From Dicyema japonicum (Eukaryota; Dicyemida; Rhombozoa; Dicyemidae), in contig RDEW01000001.1 of NCBI GenBank assembly GCA_011109175.1, positions 1,688,360 to 1,752,359 on the forward strand: DNA of 64,000 nt, read 5' to 3'. Both the position numbers and the translations under genes were made by a program. The notes below the pieces were generated by a model, which ran no database searches, was not told the DNA's origin, and was given only the letters and a program-made list of their open reading frames with translations. Below, in pieces: positions 11,108 through 22,550 of this stretch. How positions within the stretch are numbered: the stretch's first letter is position 1; every line of letters starts with the position of its first letter.

Positions 11108-12610
11108 TAATGAATATGTTAAACTATAATGATGGGAGAGTACTACCCAAGGCAAAACCCCCAATAACTTTGAATGTTATCATTTAAATGTTGAATATCA
11201 TAAATATTAATATTATTTCTTGAATGTTGTTTAACTTTTTAAACAATAATGTTGGGATTTTTAGTAGATAGTACAGAGTACTTTCTAGTTTGAAACCCCA
11301 CAATACATTTGAATGTCATCATTCTAATGTTGAATATCCTAAATATTAATATTATTTATTGAATGTTGTTTAACTTGTTAAACTATAATGTTGGGATTTT
11401 GAGTAGAGAGTACAGAGTACTTTCCCGTTTGAAACCCCCCAATAAATTTGAATGTTATCATTCTAATGTTGAATATCCTAAATATTAATATTGTTTCTTG
11501 AATGTTGTTTAACTTGTTAAACTATAATGTTGGGATTTTGAGTAGAGAGTACAGAGTACTTTCCCGTTTGAAACCCCCCAATAAATTTGAATGTTATCAT
11601 TCTAATGTTGAATATCCTAAATATTAATATTGTTTCTTGAATGTTGTTTAACTTGTTAAACTATAATGTTGGGATTTTGAGTAGAGAGTACAGAGTACTT
11701 TCCCGTTTGAAACCCCCCAATAAATTTGAATGTTATCATTCTAATGTTGAATATCCTAAATATTAATATTATTTCTTGAATGTTGTTTAACTTGTTAAAC
11801 TATAATGTTGGGATTTTGAGTAGAGAGTACAGAGTACTTTCCCGTTTGAAACCCCCCAATAAATTTGAATGTTATCATTCTAATGTTGAATATCCTAAAT
11901 ATTAATATTATTTCTTGAATGTTGTTTAACTTGTTAAACTATAATGTTGGGATTTTTAGTAGAGAGTACAGAGTACTTTCCAGTTTGAAACCCCCCAATA
12001 CATTTGAATGTTATCATTCTAATGTTGAATATCCTAAATATTAATATTATTTATTGAATGTTGTTTAACTTGTTAAACTATAATGTTGGGATTTTTAGTA
12101 GAGAGTACAGAGTACTTTCCAGTTTGAAACCCCCCAATACATTTGAATGTTATCATTCTAATGTTGAATATCCTAAATATTAATATTATTTATTGAATGT
12201 TGTTTAACTTGTTAAACTATAATGTTGGGATTTTTAGTAGATAGTACAGAGTACTTTCCAGACTTGAAACCCCCCAATACATTTGAAAGGTATCATTCTA
12301 ATGTTGAATATCCTAAATATTAATATTATTTATTGAATGTTGTTCAACTTGTTAAACTATAATGTTGGGATTTTTAGTAGAGAGTACAGAGTACTTTCCA
12401 GTTTGAAACCCCCCAATAAATTTGAATGTTATCATTCTAATGTTGAATATCCTAAATATTAATATTATTTATTGAATGTTGTTTAACTTGTTAAACTATA
12501 ATGTTGGGATTTTGAGTAGAGAGTACAGAGTACTTTCCAGTTTGAAACCCCCCAATAAATTTGAATGTTATCATTCTAATGTTGTATATCCTAAATATTA
12601 ATATAATTTC
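11108..12610. repeat. 139-bp satellite array, about 11 units
   Basis: The anchor AATGTTGGGA starts at 11248, 11387, 11526, 11665, 11804, 11943, 12082, 12221, 12361 and 12500, giving a 139-bp period with one 140-bp step. The first unit (11128) is shorter and diverged. Each unit holds an inverted repeat GTTTAACTTGTTAAAC, a second one AGTACAGAGTACT, an AATATTAATATT palindrome and a run of C. Inner units (11387-11940) are nearly identical. Two subtypes differ at TTGAGTAG/TTTAGTAG and CCCGTTTG/CCAGTTTG. A decayed unit remnant lies near 12905-12930. No coding capacity. Confidence 0.95.
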
Positions 12611-14279
12611 TTAACATGGCACATATTACAACTAATTTCTGTTATTTTTAAATTCATCTCTTTAATATTTAAATAAATTTAAAAATTGCCGATGACCTTA
12701 TCACTATGATAGCCTCTGCTAAGAACAAGTGAGCATTGAAAAGGATTACTTCTAACATTGTTTCTTTTGCTGCACATGCGGGGCTTTTTGTTGTATGCCT
12801 TTCGTGATATCCTTGAATTAATAAGTAATATAAATACTTTGTTTATTTCATATCGATTCTCTTATTTAATATTGTGGTATGACAATTCTCTTACATAATA
12901 TTTTTCACTTGTTATATATAATGTTGGGATTATTTGTTTAAAATTTTATTAATTTTTGTTTTTCTGAAAGTCATACTGAATACTGTCGATTTATAATAAA
13001 TTCCACAGCTTCACATCATCTTGTCTAAATTTTTCCTTTTACGTAAAATTCCTATTTATATTTTTTGCGATTTGATGCTTCACTAATATCTTTTTCATAT
13101 AAGTGATCCATATCATTCATCATCTGAAAAATAGCAGAAAAAACATTAATTTGTATATTTTAACAACCACAGTCTCTAAATTTTCCTTCTGATTTGATTT
13201 GAGTGGATAAATGACTTGTTCGTTTACATTCATATTTATATTGGTGCGATTCAGTGTATTTCTTGTCCCACATGAATAAATAAATGAACCACGAGCACCA
13301 AAATTATTTATGAAATTACCAAATAATGAAAATCGAAATTTCATATATCTTTGCAAATCCTCTGATTCATCCAATCCGGATAATTGAAGAAATCTCTTGG
13401 TTTTCTCGAATCAACAAATAATGTTATATAACAAAGTCAATTAAATCCCTTTTTTCATATCCCAAAGTTAGTTAATCATTTTTTTTAAATATTCACCCAC
13501 AACAAAAATTTCTGAGATCAAATAAACCAGAAATGTCTCGTCGTCAAAAAATCGGATAATGTCATAATGATTTTAAGAGCCTTTCTTGGCTGGAATTTAA
13601 TTGTACGGCGAAATTCCTATTTATATTGGCGCGATTTGATGCTTCAGTGAAATTTTATGTACTACATGAATAAGCCATGCAGGTCAATTATTTATTAAAT
13701 TCACAAAATTACTTAATTTTTAAGTTTTTTGACATATTCTTTGAATTTAGGATTCCTTTGTCAAAGATAGTAAATGATAAGCAAGAAGTAATGTTTCCAT
13801 CCCTTAGACCTCAGTTTAGGCAGAATTTAGTTTATTTAAGAAGTTAGAACAGTCGGGCTACTTAATCCAAGGAATATCCAGACATTTAAAATGTTCTTGA
13901 CTTCTTGTTCTTTACTTTTTGATCGTGTGAGTCCTTGAAGACAATCTAGTTCCGCAGTATGATGACAACGTCACTCGTCAACCCAGAGGCATCGTAGATT
14001 CATGGAACCTTCAACCGAATGAACAGCAAAATAGAAGTCGCCTCAGACGATAGCAAAGATTAATCTGGTGAGTCATTGGGTTTCAAGGACTTCATGGTTT
14101 CTGAGCGTGACCAAACGTCTCAGGCTTTTGAAGAAAGGCAGACTTATAGCTGTGTTGCTTCGCATCAATCGTGCGGAACACTTAAATTGTGATTTTGTGG
14201 AAAATAAGCCAAAGTTAAACAAGTTAAAGCAAAATTGAATATTTGTGAACATAAAAATCAATCAAAAGTGATCCCTGGC
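12611..14279. other. AT-rich spacer with a threefold dispersed motif
   Basis: The block AAATTCCTATTTATATT..GCGATTTGATGCTTCA occurs near 13041 and 13610, with a more diverged copy near 13227 (CATATTTATATTGGTGCGATTCAGTG), suggesting a decayed repeat. An 84-residue open frame at 13120-13374 (-) overlaps one copy and is not recognised as a protein. Near 13930-14060 the sequence resembles 18990-19080 (GAAGACAATC...TCCGCA...TCGTCAA). No gene is supported. Confidence 0.45.
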
Positions 14280-14925
14280 GACATACTCGACGTTGAGTTG
14301 CCTCTCACAATCGCGACAGAGATCAGCTGGAGAAGCCACCGAGTCTCATGTGCGTCGTGGTTTTCTAGTGTAGCTAGGCGTCCAAGTTTATTTAGAAAAC
14401 GAAGGGATTTTCCACTTATTCCGCAGTTGTCTCGACCACAATGAGGTAGTTTTGAGTTGATCGCGTAGCGTTTCGTATTTTTTCTCCTTTGCCCTCATTG
14501 TTTTTTCCGCGGCATACAGTGTATCTACCGCGCTCCGACAATGTTGGATAGACAAAGGGGGTCGACGCACGTAGCATCCCATACCAAAGGTTTCCCTCCT
14601 CGAATGCAAAAATTGTGATTCCGTCTCCTCTGTCCAAGCCAACAAGTTCAAGTATGGAGGGGTATCCAACAGACTACAAGGCTCCCTTAACAATTCCGTT
14701 GATCTCCTTATGTCTTGGGAATCGTCATGCACTTCTTCAGAAAAAAAGGGCATGATGTCCACAACAGTCGACGGTACTATCACACCGGACATTTGTGAGT
14801 CTGGGAAATCTTCAGTCCAAGTCTGATGGAGATATCGGTCGGACAGTATCGTCATCAAGGTGGGTCCTGACGCTACCAACGGGGAGGGGGAGAATTGATC
14901 CAAGCGCCACTCCATTCGCATCTTC
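14280..14925 (-). mobile_element. Group 3 retroelement, RPDG/WDxT C-terminal part
   Basis: On the minus strand, across two frames, one reads LDRGDGITIFAFEEG and then WDATCVD, matching the RPDGMTLFPF...LVWDATCIDTF block of the copy at 22052-22531. The same segment recurs at 57830-58420 at nucleotide level (GTTGCCTCTCACAAT, CACCGAGTCTCA, ACAAAGGGGGTCGA). It is frameshifted and dead. Confidence 0.65.
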
Positions 14926-15069
14926 CAGTGACTAGACAGGCAGGTCGGTGATGGTTTGATTTTAATAAACTATATTTTTTTAATATTTGTGAAAATAAAA
15001 TATATTTAATATTATTTTCAAGTTAATTTGTTGTATTACTTGATTTTCAAAAATAACAAAAAAATAACG

Positions 15070-16845
15070 TCATGTGGTTCGCTTTTTCTGGTGACGAAAA
15101 CTGTGAAATATACTTCACAGACAAAAGAACCATCTTCTACGTTTAATCCAAGAGGAATGTACTTCTTGGACGGTCTCCCCATTGGCCTCTCTCTCCTGCC
15201 TTGATGGAAGCCCACCTAATGCTTTCCGGCGATGTGAACCCCAATCCTGGACCTTGAAAACCCATTATTTTGATTCAACTAAACATAAAGGGAAAATCCT
15301 CGAACTCAGAAACCTCTTAAAAAGTATAATACTGACATTTGCCTACTCCAAGAAACAAGACTGACTCCGTCTTCTTCCACTCCCAAACTATCACGTCATC
15401 AGGCGCGACTGCCCAGCTGGGTGGGTGGTGGACTGTTTACCCTTGTCAAAAAAGAAATTCCATACGCAAACGAAACATTTGTCAACCTCAAGTCTCCCGT
15501 CGAATATATTGGTATTTCAGTCCAGACAAGTATCGGAAACATAAACATATTGAATGTGCCCAAGGAATTCAGTTTCTCCCTGTCAGACGTCGACAAATCA
15601 AAATATGTTACTTTGTGGAGACCTAAACACAAAGCATTCGACATGGATAAAGAACCAACCATGCGATGTCTGAAACCCGGACGACCAAAGGGATCACCAG
15701 CCTCATACAGACCAATATCTCTCCTATGTGTTACATCAAAATTTTTTTGAAAAGCTGATTTTTGAACTAATCAAACCATACCTTCCTGATGCACCTTTTC
15801 AACACGGGCACTCCACAGAAACACATCTTACATGCCTTACAAATTTCATCAAGGATGGCTAAAGCGCAAACCTCATCAGAAGTCTTTGATATGCTCCATC
15901 GATATAGAAAAATCTTTCGACACTGTCCCAAGAAAGCTTTTGATAAGGAAGATCTTTACGTCAAAAATTTCAAACAATCTGAAAATCTGGATCGCAATTT
16001 CTTAGATGGAAGGAGAGTAAGATCAGTGGCCAAGTTCCTTCCAAATGGGGTCCCTCAAGGATCTCTACTGTCACCACACCTGTTCAACCTATTCCTAAAT
16101 GATATGCCCTCCCTTACCAGTGACGATACTTTGGTTCTGACATATGCGGATAATATAATCGTCGCAGTCAAAGACCAGTGCGTTCATACTGCTGTTTACC
16201 GGATACAAGCTTCATTGGACGATCTGAACTGTTGGCTCGTTAAGAACATTCTACATACAAGTCCCGAAAAGTCTTATACAACAATTTTCACAACAAACAG
16301 AATGTTGACAATCTCCGCTCCATGTGTAACCATAAATGGAAACTCAATCCCCACAACCAACTCGGTCAAGATACTGGGCGTAACTTACGACCCACTCTTG
16401 ACCTTCAGCAAACACATCGACAACGTCATCTTTTCGGCACAACGAAAGTTAAATTTTGTTAACCACTCCTTGGACAATATAATGGGTGTTTCAACTCAAA
16501 TTTGGACTCGGTCTATTCAACCGTCTCTAACTTACGGGTGTGCTGCATGGGGAACCAACCTAGAAAAAATCAATACCTTCCAAAAAACGGCCAGTAAGGC
16601 TTTGCAAAGGTTTTCTTCCATACCTCTAAACCCTACATCTTTTGAGGAATTAGTGAGGAAAACCGGAGCCTTACTACCCTCCAAAAAAAGTAGAACCTCC
16701 GCCCAATCCGGAAATGCGTTGGAACCCGGGAAGAACACCGAGCAAGAATGAGATGGCTACTCGAGGCGGCCGGAATCACCTGACGGCCATGTAATTATTT
16801 AATTTGTCGGTGATTTTTTTTTGGTTTTTAATAATAATAATAATA
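15070..16845 (+). mobile_element. Group 1 LINE with endonuclease and RT parts, defective
   Basis: A 5' leader (CATGTGGTTCGCTTTTTCTGGTG) precedes AP-endonuclease pieces across frames (ELRNLLK, then GGGLFTLVKKEIPYANETFV). After a deletion come RT motifs: SYRPISLL, GVPQGSLLSPHLFNLF and TYADNIIV (normally YxDD, here YADN). A C-terminal region ends ...RWLLEAAGIT-stop at 16765. The 3' UTR forms AATCACC/GGTGATT and ends in TTTTTAATAATAATAATAA. The long frame 15789-16751 covers most of the RT. It is an internally deleted, frameshifted copy. Confidence 0.85.
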
Positions 16846-16900
16846 ACCCCTTCAACTTATCCAGTGGTTGATTGGTGGAAGGTTGAGGTGGTTAAGTAAC
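16846..16900 (-). repeat. Oppositely oriented LINE tail abutting the previous element
   Basis: AATAATAACCCCTTCAACTTATCCAG is the complement of a group 1 3' tail (..GGGGTTATTATT). The two elements therefore meet tail to tail at a shared TAA run near 16830-16845. Confidence 0.5.
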
Positions 16901-19120
16901 TGTACTTATCTTCATGATAAATAAAAGCCCTTGTTTTCCTTCTCGTAAACATGACCAATGTGATGGACACAAGAGACGTTGGAAACCCGAAGTTCAGGCA
17001 AAAGGAAGTGTAGAATGCACTTCAGATCTATGTTTGAATCTCTCCCAGCACAAATTGAAAGAACTTGGGGATTATCTAGCCGTTAATATGATTCTGTGTT
17101 GCTAATAATATCTTCCACTTATGTGACTTATATTTGAAGCGTATTAAGAAAATTCCTAAGCTTAGGAAATAAATGACCAGTTAGTTAGTCTAGAGGGTTG
17201 AGCTTGCGACTCAGTTTAGCGTAGGGTTTGTGCACCTAATGTCTTCATCTCAATGTGGATGTTTCGTTTTTCTTGGACTCAAGAGAGATCGGATGCATCT
17301 TAGACCGATTGCTTACTATACGCTCCTCTGTTGTTCATTTCCTTACAGAAGTTTTGTTGCATATATTTCTACTGCAGAATTGGGGCAAGAAAGTTCCGCC
17401 TGTTTCTCCATCAGAGTTTATGCAGAGCTCGTCTTGTCCGTTCTTGCATTATAGTCTCCTGCGATAAGCAGAGTGCAGGAAACCCCGTTCCTAGTAATCT
17501 TAGTTCCATAGGAAGATTAAGTCGCATTCGTTGATTTTGGTCTCTTGCAAAGCAGCAGGTGGATTTATCGCTATAGAAAGATCCTGATTTTTTCTTACAT
17601 CATAGTTAAATCCGCGTTCATTAATAAGCCAAGAGTTAAGGTTACAAAGACATGAAGTGCAGTGGAGGAATGTCACCACCTCAACCAAAAAATATTGTTT
17701 TTAATTGAAGCATAACATTATTTTAACTATTGCTGGCAATCGCTCTCCTCCTCTTAGAGGAATGTACAACCACCTGATCCCCTTTCTCCATACTGGAGTA
17801 AGCCACTTCTCTTTCAGCGTCTAATGGTGCATACCGCTTCAACAAGTTGGTTCGAAGAAGATATGAAAACTTTAATGGAGACCTTAACTCCGTGATTGCG
17901 CTCGACCACCATAGTGTTTCTTCAAGACGACTGATTGGATGTAAGCCTGAGTAGCTTGTTATTCTCAAAGCATATAGAGACAACTCCATCCCAGGTGAAG
18001 CGGAATTTTACTTGAAAGCCGTAGAGAAGTGAGACCTCTCATACTTGTGACACTTCTCAGCCTCAACTTGGTTGAGTGGAAATAAATTTGTACTATAAAA
18101 TGTCTTATAAAAAAACTCGGAAATCTTTCTTAAGTCCGCTAAGAGAATCCATCAACGCTGCTGGCTATTCGATAAGATTCCCCTCTCATCACAAGGAATA
18201 GCAATGCAGTCAGGGATGCGGTCCCCTAACTTTTTAATTTTTTCTCGAGATTCGCTCTCGAAGCCAACCTTCTCGTATTGATCCTTGGTGACCTTATGGA
18301 TGATTGAACCCATTCGACGGAATATGTGCAGGCTGTCGATGTTTATGAAGTCCCATGTTAGAGATCTTCAGTGTGAAAATAGAAGGATTGCTAGCCAATC
18401 TGGTCTCCTTACATTTTTACTGTCCTAGTCAGGTGGTTCAATAACTCCAGATCTACCGGTAACTCCCAGAGCTCGTTTCATTATGTTTTTCACGGCAGTG
18501 TGTTGGGGGACTTTCCAATATTCCCTCTTCAGAGTAGAGGGTGGATCCCTTTGTTGACGACAGTTTCTCCATAACGCGCGTATGAGGCATACATACTTTA
18601 ACCCAAGGCGTAAGCACGTTATCGAGAAGGGTACCATCAGAATGGAGGGCGTAGACGTTGAACCAACATTCGCTCTTCATAATACACGCTAATTGGCAAC
18701 ATGTGAGGTGGTGTTGATTAAGGTTCCTTTAACTTGCAAGAGATAATTGCAAACGGCCCTGTTCCATAGGTAGGACTTTAGACAAGAACCATGAAAAACA
18801 GCAGAGAAAGAAGGTCGTTTTGAGCTTGGATTCTAGGTTGGTCGTTTTTAATGGACATTGAGGATACAGCGTGGGAGTAGTCTGTCTGGCTAATTTCGAT
18901 GGCAAACGAGACTCAAGTCCACTTACTAGTTGTCCGATTCTGCCACGTTGAAATGCATGCAGGCACTAACCACCACTATACCTGGTCCTCTGTTGCAAAC
19001 GTGAGAGGTAATGGTCAAGACAATCCGGTTCCGCAATGAAGTGTGACGGGATCGTTCGTCAAAAAGCAGATCAGCTATAAGAAATGTCAACTAAACACGT
19101 TTAATTATTAAAAAACATAA
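16901..19120. other. Decayed retroelement region, no host gene recognised
   Basis: Open stretches on the minus strand (17723-17989 and 18425-18680) contain short phrases such as SKRRRAIASNS and TKGSTLYSEEGILE but no motif that fixes a family. Most is probably old retroelement sequence: the 18990-19080 part resembles 13930-14000. A host gene cannot be excluded. Confidence 0.35.
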
Positions 19121-19122
19121 AA

Positions 19123-19461
19123 TCACAAATCGTCAATCATTACACTACGAATAATTTCAATTCCCCTATAAACAGAATTTATCAGAGACGGTGACTGAAT
19201 AGCTTCAAATTCCCCCAAATCACCCGCCACGTGCTCAAAGTGTTTCTTGTATGTAATCAAATCATTTTTAATCAAAGAAACAATTTCGAGTCTTCTCTCA
19301 TCATAACACTCAGATAGGCGGCTCAGGCTGGCAAAATCAATGATTTTTTTGCATCCCTCATTAATATGCCGTACCCACGTGTCACTTCTAGTAGACAAAT
19401 CTTTGAGAACTCCAATATATCGATTCAAGGAAATAATCCAATATTGAAATCTAAATAAGGT
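19123..19461 (-). CDS. Unrecognised helical protein segment
   Basis: A minus-strand open frame of about 100 residues contains RSDTWVRHINEGCKKI and ends ...IEIIRSVMIDDL-stop. It is helix-rich and free of transposon motifs. It has no usable internal ATG, so its first exon must come from upstream, but PUS1 ends immediately upstream at 19462. It may be a separate gene with an unplaced first exon, or a long alternative 3' end. No family is recognised. Confidence 0.35.
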   Translation of the reverse strand, partial: TLFRFQYWIISLNRYIGVLKDLSTRSDTWVRHINEGCKKIIDFASLSRLSECYDERRLEIVSLIKNDLITYKKHFEHVAGDLGEFEAIQSPSLINSVYRGIEIIRSVMIDDL

Positions 19462-20753
19462 CTAATCGAACATTTTATCATCAAAGATCCTTCTGTGGAT
19501 TTCCGGCATGATTGCGGTCTCCTTGAATTGTTTGATCTCATCCTAGGTTGAGCTTAAAGTGTACCTGAACGTCTTGAAATTCCAAATTATAATAAGTCCG
19601 ACCCATTCTGCCCAAATCAACGTTGATTGTATCAAAATACACGTTTTCTAGGACAAGTCCAATCGGAGGAGCAGAAACAAGGAAATTCTGTAAGGAAGAG
19701 ACAAAACTACCTTATTATTGTTGAAGACCATGTCGAAATAATTATCCGAGATGAGGTTTCTGGCAACAAGGACAACAAGCCCTATAAGTGATTATTAAGC
19801 CAACCAATCATTCTGCGAATTTGCCTATAGAGAAAGCCAGAACCATTCAGTCTAAATCTAATATATTCAATTCCATCCACCACATAAGGATCTGAACACT
19901 AAAATTATACAAACAGAAAAATAATTGAATTATAAATTCAAATTAATTAGCATTGGCTAACCTCAGCCAGAAATATATGCTTAATATTCTTGTTATCCTT
20001 TGGACAGCTAAAATTACCGACTAAGCAACCCCTTCTTAGTGAAATTGTGAAAATTATGCTTTCCATTAAACCTGCCAAATATTTCTCTAACAAATGCTAG
20101 TCGTTCGCCTATCATAAGAAAAAACAGCACGTGATATGCGATAACTCTCATCAACAACCAAATTGGATGAGAAAACGAACGAAGGGGCTGTATAGGAATA
20201 TAACCGACCACAACAGTTAAATCTTGGGTTGAAATTTGGTGGAACTCCACGTGAATCTAAAATTAAAGCGGGAAAAAAACCAAATAATTTCAAATCTGCC
20301 GGTAAATGGCGCCTAATTTCGTCGGTTTTTCCCTCGAAAATCGTGGAAGCTAAAATGAGAGGATTCAAACTTTGTATGTGAAAACGTTCACAGCAGCAGA
20401 AACCCCGGAGTCGGTCCTCGAACAAACTTTGAAATTGATCTCTTAAAGTACTTGGGTTATACTTTATCTGTCAAGGAGATTCCAAAGGATTTGGATATAG
20501 CTGAAGCTAGGGTGTTGTCCACAGTTCGTTGGGGATCTCTAGGTGAGCTAACACATGAATTTATCATGTACTATTCGACGCCGCGGTAGTGCTCCCCGTT
20601 GTAGCCTAATATGAAAGCAAATTGACGTGATTTAAACTTTCCAGTTACCCCCTGAAAATTAATATTAGATTTTACCGTTAGGTCTTTAGAGGTGTAAGAA
20701 TTGGAGATATTCCTTATAGCCATCCAAGTCCCCACATCGAGGGATAAGCGCAT
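19462..20753 (-). CDS. PUS1: tRNA pseudouridine synthase, PUS1/TruA family
   Basis: The enzyme isomerises uridine to pseudouridine in tRNAs and some other RNAs. The spliced model is 1008 nt (335 aa). It has FAFILGYNGEHYRG at the N-terminus, the catalytic block CSRTDSGVSAAVNVF (Asp in RTD), FNPRFNCCGRLYSYTAPSFVF, GKHNFHNFT and the late FLYRQIRRMIGLVVLVAR and APPIGLVLENVYFD blocks, all in PUS1 order. Introns (plus coordinates): 19543-19564, 19688-19710, 19782-19804, 19899-19961 (63 nt, the longest here), 20008-20029, 20109-20130, 20333-20370 (38 nt), 20440-20462, 20548-20571, 20652-20675. The exact multiple of three supports the model. The N-terminal 25 residues before the first intron are not conserved, so the start is less sure. 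Confidence 0.92.
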
Positions 20754-20884
20754 TTTATTTAAATTTAATTATTTTTAATTTTCTGGTTATATGTCATTTA
20801 AAATTATAAACACTAAGAAAAAAGTTCTTTAAATTGTTTAATTGGAAAAGTTCTAAAAATCTTCATGTTCATAAAATCGAAAAT

Positions 20885-21260
20885 ACAAAATCCTCATTAA
20901 ATAATTTGGAGTGGCTCTCTTGAGGCGGCTGGATTCCCGTCATTTCTGGAACCGGTGGGCCTGGATCGTGGAGGTTGAATGCGTCCGGACGCGGTGACTG
21001 TCTTCCCCTTTTCTCAGGAAAATGGTTGATTTTGGATTGGGACTGTACCGACACCTTAACCCAGTCGAGAATTGCTGGTTCCGAGTTGAAAGCTAGGGAG
21101 GCTGCTCGGACTTTAGAGAATTTCAAGATAAAAATACAGGAGACCTTATTCGTGGATTTTTTCGATGAAACTGCGGAGCATGTGAGGAAGAAACTGTTAG
21201 AACGGATAGTGAAGAGCACATCACAATGGGAACCCAAATTATTCATATGCTTATGGGTAA
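20885..21260 (+). mobile_element. Group 3 retroelement fragment (RPDG/WDxT block)
   Basis: A plus-strand frame reads ASGRGDCLPLFSGKWLILDW, then DCTDTLTQSRIAGS and REAARTLENFKIKI. This parallels RPDGMTLFPF..LVWDATCIDTF and AASTAENLKIKKY of the 22-kb copy. The first conserved Pro is lost and the frame is interrupted downstream. It is dead. Confidence 0.6.
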
Positions 21261-21268
21261 CACGAAAG

Positions 21269-21303
21269 TGTAAGTCGTTATTTAAAGTTAAGGAACACGT
21301 GTC
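21269..21303. repeat. 35-bp exact repeat, copy 1 (second copy 25216-25250)
   Basis: GTAAGTCGTTATTTAAAGTT followed by AAGGAACACGTGTCA is identical in both copies. It contains a CACGTG palindrome. Copy 1 follows the group 3 fragment; copy 2 lies about 700 bp upstream of PRPF4. Confidence 0.8.
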
Positions 21304-22051
21304 ATCGGTGCATTTAACAAACTAAATTCATCCACTTATAAAACTAATTTTTTTACCTGTGATTTATTCACCCCCACAGACAACTCCCCGCTTTCGACAT
21401 ACTCTCGATTGTATTTGCTTCCACATTTAATTTTTATAATTTTTGGAAGAAATTATACCTCCATCACAGTTAGAAGACCGCACCTGCAGGGCTATTCCTT
21501 CTCTTGAATGCGTATTCTGCAAACCTTACTACCTAGGAAGTCTTACATAAAAATATGAATCAAATCTTTCATCAAAACTCAATCTTCAGATAAATTTTAA
21601 AAATTTCAAAGGCTACAAAAAATTAATAATGAAATTTTCCTATAGAATCAACAATTTTTTATTCTTGATAATGTCACATTTGAAAAAATATTTAAATTTT
21701 GCTTTCCTCAAACTTCACAAATACAACTGCCATTCTTCAACCTCTTATTCTTTTAAATCTTCATATTCAAATGGCGGACGACCTGGACTACCTAAGAGAA
21801 CTAGCGCACAAAAGAGGATCATGGTCGAGGCTGACGGAGAGAATGACTCAGAATACGGCTCAAGAGAAACTTACTAATTTTATGTTTTCTCGGGAGTGCT
21901 TTTTAATAATAATAATTAGGGCAAACATTTTTACCCTTAAAATTTGAGAATATTTAACCTTAAAGGTTAACTTTATTTATTCTCAATTTAAACTTGTAAA
22001 ATATAAATTTTTTTTTTTTAATTAAAATTTTTTTTAACAATTAAACAAATA

Positions 22052-22531
22052 TCAGTTGAGGAAGCCTGCTGCGTGGATTGCGAACGAGTTCCCTCGGAGT
22101 ATGGCTATTCCAATCTTTTGTCTTAGCCATAGCCCTTCTCGTTGATCCCTTTTCTTTCTGGCAAGCAATCCTCCGAGTTCTTGCAAGAATTCAGCCGTCA
22201 TTGGACCAACGGCTCCCGATGATTCGGTCGCAACAGGAGTAAATCGGTAGCGATCCCCGAGGCAAGAATATTTCTTGATTTTTAGGTTTTCCGCGGTCGA
22301 AGCAGCTGCTCCAGGTGTCTGAACAGATTTAAAAATGTTCGTGCTTGAGAACGTGTCTATGCAAGTTGCGTCCCAGACCAAAGATCTTCCAGACGTGAAG
22401 GGGAAAAGGGTCATCCCGTCAGGTCTCTTCCCATCTCCTCGATCAAGACCCACTGGTTCAAGCTGTGCTGGGAAGTCTGAAGCCTTCAGAGCTCTACAGA
22501 ACAATAAAAGAATACAAACAATAAAAGACAA
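22052..22531 (-). mobile_element. Group 3 retroelement, best-preserved C-terminus
   Basis: A 159-residue minus-strand frame reads PVGLDRGDGKRPDGMTLFPF, SLVWDATCIDTF, AASTAENLKIKKY, FTPVATESSGAVGP and LRQKIGIAILRGNSFAI, ending ..AGFLN-stop. This Asp/Glu-rich block, which also contains a QK-type helix, is familiar from the C-termini of a group of animal RT proteins that carry GGIRPIAVG near the start of RT. A nuclease-like role is possible but not shown. A shortened copy of its last ~130 bp sits at 24322-24448. Confidence 0.7.
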
Positions 22532-22550
22532 ATGTTTTTTTAAAGACTAT

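Noticed and set aside
11108-12610. CRISPR-like array
   Set aside because: The whole 139-bp unit is repeated with no unique spacers, and the context is eukaryotic; it is a satellite.
15399-15662. Minus-strand open frame over the LINE endonuclease region
   Set aside because: It is the antisense shadow of the recognisable endonuclease and RT codons on the plus strand.
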